A DNA stretch of 7,587 bases from Flavobacterium sp. UBA807 (GTDB lineage Bacteria; Bacteroidota; Bacteroidia; Flavobacteriales; Flavobacteriaceae), in the NCBI GenBank assembly GCA_002296885.1, contig DBIH01000061.1:1-7587 (forward strand), in the 5' to 3' direction. Position numbers and translations under genes: made by a program. Below the pieces are notes generated by a model. That model saw nothing but the letters and a program-made list of their open reading frames with translations, searched no databases and had not been told where the DNA came from. The stretch's first letter is position 1; every line of letters begins with the position of its first letter. Shown one piece after another: positions 1 to 6,800 of this stretch.

Positions 1-125
1 TTTAGGATAGATGGCCAGTCAGCATTTGGAAATTTGTTTTTCTGCAATGCCAGTTTGGCAACATCAATAGTAAGGTTTGAATTGATAAACTCTTGAATTT
101 CGATAGCTAATAAGGATTTATCCAT
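1..125 (-). CDS. THUMP-like class I SAM-dependent methyltransferase, N-terminal fragment
   Basis: Only the first 41 codons are in the window; the gene runs off the left edge. The visible protein begins MDKSLLAIEIQEFINSNL and continues with a KLALQKNKF...WPSIL stretch. From memory this resembles the N-terminus of Bacteroidota class I SAM-dependent methyltransferases with a THUMP-like domain, in which a short helical lead (xxEIQxFINxNLxxD) is followed by a conserved W-P/S-x-I segment. The catalytic Rossmann domain is not visible, so neither fold nor substrate can be confirmed. The ATG at 125-123 lies 9 bases after the stop of the DUF4159 gene, which makes it the last visible gene of the minus-strand run. 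No Shine-Dalgarno site is seen; the leader is A-rich (AATTAAAAAG), as is usual in this phylum. RNA methylation would fit the upstream rsmE and tsaD genes, but that is inference. Confidence 0.6.
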   Translation of the reverse strand, partial: MDKSLLAIEIQEFINSNLTIDVAKLALQKNKFPNADWPSIL

Positions 126-134
126 ACCAGCTTT

Positions 135-773
135 TTAATTATTAAAAATATAATTCAAAATGTTAGCTCCCATTTTCAAAGCTTTTTCGCGAACCTCTTT
201 TGGGTCATTATGCACTTCAGGGTCTTCCCATCCGTCACCTAAATCACATTCGTAAGTGTAAAGTAAAACCAATCTTCCATCAATGAAAATACCAAAAGCC
301 TGCGGGCGTTTGCCATCGTGTTCGTGAATTTTTGGCAACCCGTTAGCAAAAAGATTTGGTTTTTGAAATATAGGATGGTTGGCAGGTAGTTCAACCAAAT
401 CATTATTTGGGAAAATCCGTTTGATCTCTCTTCGAATGTATTGATCCATTCCATAATTATCGTCGGCATGAAGAAATCCGCCCGACATTAAATAGTTTCT
501 CAGATTAATGATTTCAGCATCGCTGAAAACCACATTGCCGTGCCCTGTCATGTGTACAAAAGGATAAGCAAATATGTCAGGACTTCCCGGTTCAACAGTT
601 GCCGGTTTGTTTTTGATATTGGTATTTATCGTTTGATTGGCATACTTTATTAAATTAGGCAGAGAAGTAGGGTTGGCATACCAATCGCCACCGCCACTAT
701 ATTTTAACAGCGCAATTTCCTGTGAGTAGGAAACGGTTGAAATTATAAGAAATAGGAATATATATTTTCTCAT
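135..773 (-). CDS. Secreted DUF4159 domain protein
   Basis: This encodes 212 residues. The N-terminus (MRKYIFLFLIISTVSYSQE) is a typical signal peptide with a probable cut near residue 17 and Q at +1, so export to the periplasm or beyond is likely. The mature part looks like one DUF4159 domain. It has an IALLKYSGGGDWYANP opening (about 20-35), PDIFAYPFVHMTGHGNVVFS (65-84), SGGFLHADDNYG (97-108) and a conserved-looking PKIHEHDGKRPQAFGI / LYTYECDLGDGWEDPEVHND tail (147-190). The GHG and HADD segments lie where a glutamine-amidotransferase-like fold would place loops, but I see no complete catalytic triad and assign no reaction. The start ATG shares its bases with the TGA stop of the upstream thioredoxin-like gene (ATGA, 773-770), which suggests translational coupling. 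The family is widespread in Bacteroidota and, as far as I know, functionally uncharacterised. The frame is intact and complete. Confidence 0.85.
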   Translation of the reverse strand: MRKYIFLFLIISTVSYSQEIALLKYSGGGDWYANPTSLPNLIKYANQTINTNIKNKPATVEPGSPDIFAYPFVHMTGHGNVVFSDAEIINLRNYLMSGGFLHADDNYGMDQYIRREIKRIFPNNDLVELPANHPIFQKPNLFANGLPKIHEHDGKRPQAFGIFIDGRLVLLYTYECDLGDGWEDPEVHNDPKEVREKALKMGANILNYIFNN

Positions 774-1963
774 ACTTTATGCTTTTTGACTTCTGCTAAA
801 AGTGTGTTGATTTCTTCATTTTTTAAATTCATTTTGTCAGCAAGAGCTTTCCCTTTCTGGACATAAACAGAAGCTTGTTTATAGTCTTTTAACTTCAGGA
901 ATAATTTTGTTGTCAGGACATATTTGTCTAATGATTCGCCCAAAGAAAGTAAGTGCTTACTCCATTCTGCAGCTTGCAACAAACCTTTTTTATCATTTAT
1001 GGTTTCGTAATAAGTGTTGCAGATGTCATAAAGCAATACAGGATCATTCCATGAAAATTTTTGAACATTTTCTGATGTAACCTTTTGATATTTCTTTGTA
1101 TTTGTGGTTTGTGATAGAATCTGTATATCAAACCTGTAAAGCAAAGAATCTACTTTTCGGATTTGAAAAGCTTCAGCAACAAGGCGTTTTTTGTTGTAAT
1201 TGACAGTATCAACATTGTCTACAAATGGTTTTAATGTTTCAGATATTGTGTACATGATTTTTTTATCGACTCTACTTGGTGAAGCAACCTTAGCAAATTC
1301 ATCTTTGTTTTTTACGACAAACCTGAATTCATCAGTGTCGAAGTTATTGATGCCGTTTGAAAAAACACGCCAATTCAGTTCGGTGAACTTGTCTTCGGGT
1401 TTAAGCGATGCCAAATAACTTTGTGTAACCGAAGTAGCATCCATTCCAGCCTTTCTAATTGTAGTAATATATTTTAGGCATTTGTCAGCATTTGTCGGAT
1501 CGGCATTATAGGTTTTTAATATTGTTGGCAACTGATTTTCGGGAAGCAAAACGTCATTTCCTTGAGTTAGAAATGCTTCTTTAGTCAGCTCGCCGGAAGT
1601 GCAGTAAAGAAGGTTTTCCTCGGTGTCTATAAATGCGAATGTTGGAAAACTGGTTACGATGAATTTATTTTTAAACTTAGCACGTAACTCTTGCCCATAC
1701 GCCGAAGTCGCATCAACAGCCATTCTAACAAAATTTTTTCGGTAAAAGGCTGTAACGGTACTGTCGGTAAAAACCTCATTCTTCATTTTGTTGCAGTGCG
1801 GACACCACGTGGCATAAAAAAATATCACCATAGGTTTATCCTGAGCCAGAGAAACGCTGCGCGAATCAATGTAATTTTTATCAGTAAAAAGTGTTTGCTT
1901 CTGACTAAAAAGTGCAGCCGTATTAAGGGTAAAGAATAAAACTAAAATAAACCTTTTAACCAT
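770..1963 (-). CDS. Secreted thioredoxin-fold protein with WCPHC active site and long C-terminal helical region
   Basis: This encodes 397 residues from the chosen ATG. The signal peptide (MVKRFILVLFFTLNTAALFS, 1-20) is followed by a thioredoxin-like domain at about 25-140. That domain has a hydrophobic strand, PMVIFFYATWCPHC, with the redox cysteines at 54 and 57, and the cis-proline segment VTSFPTFAFID with Pro107. A catalytic thiol-disulfide role in the periplasm is therefore expected. The remaining 250 or so residues have no family I recognise. The last part (LLQAAEWSKHLLSLG... KLKDYKQASVYVQKGKALADKM) looks like TPR-type paired helices. CPHC is the dipeptide found in the oxidase DsbA, whereas thioredoxin has CGPC. 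Start choice: an in-frame ATG at 1975 (MNDKMVKRF) and one at 2002 overlap rsmE. The ATG at 1963 lies 4 bases after the rsmE stop behind an A-rich leader and gives the cleanest signal peptide, but 1975 is also possible. Confidence 0.85.
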   Translation of the reverse strand: MVKRFILVLFFTLNTAALFSQKQTLFTDKNYIDSRSVSLAQDKPMVIFFYATWCPHCNKMKNEVFTDSTVTAFYRKNFVRMAVDATSAYGQELRAKFKNKFIVTSFPTFAFIDTEENLLYCTSGELTKEAFLTQGNDVLLPENQLPTILKTYNADPTNADKCLKYITTIRKAGMDATSVTQSYLASLKPEDKFTELNWRVFSNGINNFDTDEFRFVVKNKDEFAKVASPSRVDKKIMYTISETLKPFVDNVDTVNYNKKRLVAEAFQIRKVDSLLYRFDIQILSQTTNTKKYQKVTSENVQKFSWNDPVLLYDICNTYYETINDKKGLLQAAEWSKHLLSLGESLDKYVLTTKLFLKLKDYKQASVYVQKGKALADKMNLKNEEINTLLAEVKKHKV

Positions 1964-1967
1964 TTTA

Positions 1968-2672
1968 TCATTCATTATGAAAAACCACACTATGGCAGGC
2001 AACTATTGCGGCAGTTTCTGTACGCAAACGCGTGGCTCCCAAAGATACAGGAATAAAATTATTATCAATAGCTTGTTGGATTTCTTTAACAGAAAAATCG
2101 CCTTCGGGACCAATTAAAATGGTTATATCCGTATTGGATTTCAATTCGTTTTTCAAAGACTTTTTATCGGTTTCTTCGCAATGGGCGATAAATGATAGCC
2201 CGGAATGTTTTTGTTTTATGAATTCTTTGAATGCAATTGGCTCATTTAATTTTGGCAGATAATAATGCAATGATTGTTTCATTGCGCTTTCCAGAATCTT
2301 CTGAAATCGGTCTGTTTTAATTACTTTTCGTTCCGAATGTTCACAAATAATTGGGGTAATTTCTTGTATGCCAATTTCGGTGGCTTTTTCCAGAAACCAT
2401 TCATAACGCTCATTCATTTTGGTTGGCGCCACCACTAAATGCAACCAGAATTTTGGAGCTTCCTGTTTTTCAAACGAAACAATTTTCACTGTACATTTAG
2501 TATCAGAAGCAATAGAAATTTCAGTTGTGAATAAAAAACCTAAACCATTTGTAACGTGCAGAGTATCGCCTTCTTTTTTACGCAATACTTTGATGATGTG
2601 TTTGCTTTCTTCTTTATCAAAAACAAAGGAAGAAGCAGCTTCATTTATATCTGGATTGTAGAATAATTGCAT
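1968..2672 (-). CDS. rsmE: 16S rRNA (uracil(1498)-N(3))-methyltransferase RsmE
   Basis: This encodes 234 residues, within the usual family length of about 230-250. RsmE uses S-adenosylmethionine to methylate N3 of U1498 in helix 44 of 16S rRNA, acting in the cytoplasm on the assembled small subunit. The N-terminal PUA-like part (1-70) contains the ESKHIIKVLRKKEGDTLHVTNG type of sequence. The C-terminal SPOUT (trefoil-knot) domain shows EWFLEKATEIGIQEITPI (91-108), SAMKQS (129-134), the SAM-binding ILIGPEGDFS (185-194) and the knot segment SLGATRLRTETAA (210-222). All are family hallmarks, so identity is secure. The ATG at 2672-2670 follows the tsaD stop by only 3 bases (TAA GCC ATG), and its TGA stop lies 4 bases before the chosen start of the next gene. 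It is therefore an internal gene of the minus-strand operon. No truncation or missing motif is seen. Confidence 0.96.
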   Translation of the reverse strand: MQLFYNPDINEAASSFVFDKEESKHIIKVLRKKEGDTLHVTNGLGFLFTTEISIASDTKCTVKIVSFEKQEAPKFWLHLVVAPTKMNERYEWFLEKATEIGIQEITPIICEHSERKVIKTDRFQKILESAMKQSLHYYLPKLNEPIAFKEFIKQKHSGLSFIAHCEETDKKSLKNELKSNTDITILIGPEGDFSVKEIQQAIDNNFIPVSLGATRLRTETAAIVACHSVVFHNE

Positions 2673-2675
2673 GGC

Positions 2676-3698
2676 TTAAAATTCTATTCTTGCTTTGGAA
2701 ACTACATTGGCATCTGAAAATTTATCATGCAAAAACTTTTGATAACCAACGATTCCAATCATTGCAGCATTATCAGTTGTATATTCAAATTTTGGTATGA
2801 AAGTTTTCCAGCCATATTTACTTTCAGCATCTTTCAGTGTCTGTCGGATTCCTGAATTTGCCGAAACTCCACCACCAATCGCAATCTGATTGATTCCGGT
2901 TTCAGCTACAGCCAGTTTCAGCTTGTCCATTAGAATTTCTATGATGATATTTTGGACAGAAGCGCAAATGTCTGCTTTGTTTTCTTCGATGAAATTCGGG
3001 TTTTCATTCACATTTTTCTGTACAAAATACAGGATTTGAGTTTTCAAACCTGAAAAGCTAAAATTCAAGCCATCAATTTTTGGTTTGGTGAAAGCATATT
3101 TTTTTGGATTTCCTTCTTTGGCAAACTGATCTATCAATGGACCGCCAGGATAAGGCAGTCCCAGTATTTTTGCAGTTTTATCAAATGCTTCACCAACAGC
3201 GTCGTCGGTAGTTTCGCCAATAATTTCCATATTAAAGAAATCATTAACTTTCACTACCTGCGTATGTCCGCCCGAAATGGTTAATGCCAAAAACGGAAAA
3301 GTTGGTTTGTCAAAACCTTCTTCATCAATAAAATGTGCAAGGATATGCGCATGCATGTGATTCACGGCAATTAACGGAATATCAAGTGCCAGTGCCAGTG
3401 ATTTTGCAAAAGAAGAACCAACCAAAAGCGAACCCATCAATCCCGGGCCCTGAGTAAAAGCAATCGCAGACAACTGATTTTTGGTAACATTAGCTTTCTT
3501 TAATGCCACATCAATTACCGGTACGATATTCTGCTGATGGGCTCTCGAAGCCAGTTCAGGAACTACTCCGCCGTATTCTTCGTGAATGCTTTGTCGGGCT
3601 ACAACATTCGAAAGCACTTTGTCATTTCTTAAAACTGCAGCAGCAGTATCGTCACAAGAACTTTCAATAGCCAGTATAAAAACTTCGTCAGTATGCAT
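2676..3698 (-). CDS. tsaD: tRNA N6-adenosine threonylcarbamoyltransferase TsaD
   Basis: This encodes 340 residues from the chosen ATG, matching the usual family length. TsaD, with TsaB and TsaE, transfers the threonylcarbamoyl group from TsaC-made threonylcarbamoyl-AMP to A37 of ANN-decoding tRNAs (t6A) in the cytoplasm. Visible hallmarks of the ASKHA-fold Kae1/TsaD family are ILAIESSCDDTAAAVL (8-23), YGGVVPELASRAH (42-54), FTQGPGLMGSLLVG (81-94), the metal-binding NHMHAH (His114 and His118), ISGGHTQ (141-147), PYPGGPLID (182-190), FSFSGLKTQ (213-221), GGGVSANSGIR (275-285) and YTTDNAAMIG (306-315), with Asp309 as the third metal ligand. An in-frame ATG 17 codons upstream (3749) would add a tail with no counterpart in the family. 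The start at 3698, just ahead of the conserved FILAIESSCDD, is preferred. It is the first gene of the minus-strand operon, probably driven from the intergenic region shared with tamB. Confidence 0.97.
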   Translation of the reverse strand: MHTDEVFILAIESSCDDTAAAVLRNDKVLSNVVARQSIHEEYGGVVPELASRAHQQNIVPVIDVALKKANVTKNQLSAIAFTQGPGLMGSLLVGSSFAKSLALALDIPLIAVNHMHAHILAHFIDEEGFDKPTFPFLALTISGGHTQVVKVNDFFNMEIIGETTDDAVGEAFDKTAKILGLPYPGGPLIDQFAKEGNPKKYAFTKPKIDGLNFSFSGLKTQILYFVQKNVNENPNFIEENKADICASVQNIIIEILMDKLKLAVAETGINQIAIGGGVSANSGIRQTLKDAESKYGWKTFIPKFEYTTDNAAMIGIVGYQKFLHDKFSDANVVSKARIEF

Positions 3699-3718
3699 AA
3701 AAGGCGCAATTTTTGAAT

Positions 3719-3726
3719 TATATTTG
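3719..3726 (+). promoter_or_regulatory. Candidate -7 box (TATATTTG) for tamB
   Basis: TATATTTG matches TAnnTTTG exactly and would give a leader of about 65-70 bases before the TTG start of tamB. No convincing -33 TTTG is visible at the right distance upstream, where the tsaD start region lies. A second, imperfect box (TAATTTTC, 3771-3778) lies nearer the start. Weak support. Confidence 0.25.
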
Positions 3727-3746
3727 ACAATCGATCTGATGAAAAT

Positions 3747-3754
3747 CAAATGTA
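3747..3754 (-). promoter_or_regulatory. Candidate -7 box (TACATTTG) for the tsaD operon
   Basis: The minus strand reads TACATTTG, an exact match to the Bacteroidota -7 consensus TAnnTTTG, about 50 bases upstream of the tsaD start. I find no TTG or TTTG at the expected distance for a -33 element, so the promoter call is weak. Confidence 0.25.
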
Positions 3755-3766
3755 AAGATTTTTACA
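3751..3766. repeat. Perfect inverted repeat TGTAAA-N4-TTTACA, operator-like
   Basis: The two 6-base arms are exact reverse complements separated by GATT. The dyad lies in the tsaD/tamB intergenic region and partly covers both minus-strand TAnnTTTG boxes, a position suited to a transcription-factor site. No regulator can be named from the sequence. In AT-rich DNA a dyad this short can also occur by chance. Confidence 0.35.
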
Positions 3767-3792
3767 AAGGTAATTTTCTTTCCCAAGTCAAA
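3765..3792 (-). promoter_or_regulatory. Candidate tsaD operon promoter (TTTG-N16-TACCTTTG)
   Basis: On the minus strand a TTTG (3792-3789) is followed after 16 bases by TACCTTTG (3772-3765), an exact TAnnTTTG -7 box. The spacer is slightly shorter than the 17-23 bases reported for flavobacterial promoters. Transcription would start around 3758 and leave a leader of roughly 60 bases before the tsaD ATG. It is the better of the two minus-strand candidates, but it is motif-based only. Confidence 0.35.
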
Positions 3793-3802
3793 AGAATAAT
3801 TG
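3787..3802 (+). promoter_or_regulatory. A-rich leader and TTG start codon of tamB
   Basis: The stretch just before the TTG at 3800-3802 is A-rich (GTCAAAAGAATAA) and lacks a Shine-Dalgarno sequence, as expected for Bacteroidota translation starts. An in-frame TAA at 3797-3799 directly abuts the TTG, so the reading frame cannot begin any further upstream. Confidence 0.6.
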
Positions 3803-6800
3803 GAACAAATTAAAACAAATAGCGGTTTTAAAAAATTTCGAAAAATACTTTTCCGCACAATTATTGGGCTGATTTTACTTTTATTGCTAATCAGCATTGC
3901 GCTTTCGTTGCCTTTTGTCCAGACTAAAATTGCGCATTATGCTACTGATAAACTTAACGAAAAATATAAAACACATATCAATGTTGACGAAGTTGCCATT
4001 ACCTTTTTTGGTGGAGTAAAGCTCAAAAAGGTGTTGATTTATGATCATCATAATGATACGCTGATTTGCGCCAGCCGTATAAAGACAAGCATTTTAGATT
4101 TTAAAAAATTAGTCGATGGCAAATTGCTTTTCGGCGATTTGAGACTTGATGATTTCTATCTCCAGATAAAAAACTATAAAGGTGAAAAAGAAACAAGCCT
4201 TGATAAGTTTATTGCGGCTTTTGATGATGGAAAAAAAGGGAGTGGAAAGTTTTTACTGACTTCAAAGAATATTTACCTGACCAATACCCGGTTTGTGATG
4301 CTCGATTATAATCGCCCAAATCCGAAAGATGTTGATTTTACTAAGATCAATGCACATTTAACCGATTTTAAAATCAAAGGACCGAACGTAACATCAACCA
4401 TAAATTCTATGAATTTTCACGACCATAGAGGTGTTCAGGTTGATAATCTCACTGCGGATTTTAGTTATACGAAGAAAAATATAGTTCTTGATAAATTAGA
4501 GGTAACTACCAAAGAATCTTTTTTGAAAGGGCATGTTCTTCTAAAATACAACAAAGACAATCATGATTTCAGCGACTTTAATAACCGAGTGAAATTTGAT
4601 GTAATCCTTGACAGTGCTACATTGGCAACAAACGATATCCGTCATTTTTATAAAGAGCTGGATAAAAATCAAAAGTTTTCACTTAGATCGAAAATCAAAG
4701 GAACGCTGAATGATTTTTATGTTACCAAAATGAATCTTAGAGATCATAAATTTTCGAATATTCAGGGCGATGTCAATTTCAAAAACCTGTTTCCAAGAGC
4801 TCCCGGAAAGTTTTATATGAAAGGAGATTTCAAACGGATTTCTTCCAACTATGTTGATTTGACAAAGCTACTGCCTAATATCCTCGGAAAAAAACTGCCA
4901 ACATCATTGCAAAAATTGGGGCAGTTCAATTTTACCGGAAAAGTAGAAGTCACACAACAATATATCAATGCCGATTTTGTAATGAATACCGCTCTGGGTC
5001 TAATAGAATCGGATTTGCATATGTCAGACCTCAATAATATTGACAATGCAAAATATAACGGAAACATTATTCTGGATGGTTTTGATGTCGGTGCGATGAT
5101 TAACGACAAAACCATCGGGAAAGTGAGCATGAACCTCGATGTAGATGGAAAGGGGTTTAATCAAAAATATATTAATACTTCATTTGCCGGCGATGTTTTC
5201 CAACTGAAATACAACGGTTATAATTATACTAAGATTATTGTCGACGGTAGCTTTAAACAGCCTATATTCAAAGGAAAATTCTATATAAACGATCCAAACC
5301 TGTTTATGGATTTCAACGGGATCTTAGATTTGTCTAAAAGAGAAAATATCTACGATTTCCATTCCAAAATCGATTACGCCAATCTTGAAAAGCTGAACTT
5401 CATTAAAGATTCCATCTCAATCTTCAAAGGCGATATTGTGGTGAAAGCAACCGGAAATTCTTTTGACAATCTAAAGGGAAATATGCTGCTTACCAATGCT
5501 TCCTATCAGAATAAAAAAGATCTATATTTTGTTGATTACCTAAATATCAATTCGACTTTTGATGCAAGTGGTGAAAGAGCCATTACGATTGATTCTCCTG
5601 ATGCCATTAAAGGTTCTGTGATTGGAAGATACAAATTCAATCAATTACAGAAAATGGTTGAAAATTCATTGGGAAGTTTTTACTCCAATTACAGACCCAA
5701 TAAAGTCTTGCCCAATCAATACCTGAAGTTTGATTTTGACTTAAACAGTAAGATTATTGAAATTTTCAATCCCGATATTTCGCTGGCTAAAAGCACTAAA
5801 CTTAAAGGTAATATTGCTTCTGAGAGCAAGAATTTTAAGCTCGATTTCAGTTCGCCGAAAATTGTAGCCTACAACAATACTTTTGATAATGTACTGGTTC
5901 AGTTGGATAATAGGAATCCTTTGTACAATGCTTATGTCCAAATGGATTCAATAAAGACAAAGCATTATAAAATCAGGGACTTTAGTATGATCAATACGTT
6001 TTCGAGAGATACGCTGAATTTTAGGACAGAGTTCAAAGGCGGAAAATCGGGGAATGATTTTTACAACCTCAATTTTTACCACACCATCAATAAGGAAAAC
6101 AAAAATGTAATCGGATTCAATAAATCGGAGCTCCAGTTTAAGGATTATTTATGGTATCTGAATGAAAAGGAAAATAAGGAAAACAACAAAATTGTTTTTG
6201 ATAAGAAGCTCACTAATTTCTCGTTTCAGGATCTTATTATTTCGCACGAAAATCAAACCATTACCTTTTTGGGAATGCTTCAGGGCAAGCAGAATAAGGA
6301 TCTGCAGCTCACGTTTGACAATGTCAACCTGAATAAAGTGACACCTGATGTGGAGAAATTTAAATTTGACGGAAACCTTAACGGTAAGATTAATTTTAAG
6401 CAAAATAATACAGTATTCCAGCCTACATCAACGCTACGAATTGATGATTTAAAAGTAAATGACATAGCACTCGGAAAAATGAATCTTGATATTCAAGGAG
6501 ATGAAACGCTGAGTAAGTTTCATCTGAATTCAAATCTTGAAAATCAGAACATAGAATCCTTTAGTGCCAACGGTGATATTTTTATAGCTGACAATAAAAC
6601 ATCGCTTGATGTTGATCTGAGTTTTGATAAATTCAATCTTGGAGTCTTAGGAAAAATAGGCGGTGATGTTATTACAAACATTCGTGGATTTGCTTCTGGA
6701 AATGCCCGAATAGACGGTGATGTCAATGATTTAGATTACAACGGACGTCTGTTCGTAAATGAAGCCGGTTTGACAATTCCTTATTTGAATACAGATTATA

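Noticed and set aside
1964..2002. Longer start options for the thioredoxin-like gene (ATG at 2002 or 1975)
   Set aside because: They overlap the end of rsmE and put extra residues before a good signal peptide. The 1975 start cannot be fully excluded.
1200..2661. Short plus-strand open frames antisense to the thioredoxin-like and rsmE genes
   Set aside because: The proteins are mirror-frame shadows of confidently assigned genes, with no signal peptide or motif pattern of their own.
3385..3402. Tandem AGTGCC repeat in tsaD
   Set aside because: It encodes the conserved Leu-Ala-Leu-Ala stretch of TsaD and is explained by protein sequence.
3699..3749. 17-codon in-frame extension of tsaD to an upstream ATG
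   Set aside because: The added residues have no counterpart in TsaD proteins, whose conserved part starts at FILAIESSCDD. The extension would also occupy the region holding candidate promoter elements for tamB.
4231..4237. Runs of seven A residues in tamB (also near 4886 and 7441) as possible phase-variation tracts
   Set aside because: They are too short to be convincing slippage tracts, encode ordinary Lys codons in an AT-rich gene, and the frame stays open across all of them.
6160..6190. Low-complexity purine-rich stretch (Lys/Glu/Asn-rich) in tamB
   Set aside because: It fits a hydrophilic loop between beta segments; there is no exact repeat unit and no frame disruption.
4849..6726. Several minus-strand open frames of 60-93 codons inside tamB
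   Set aside because: They lie antisense to a continuous, well-supported coding frame, have no recognisable domains and look like chance frames.
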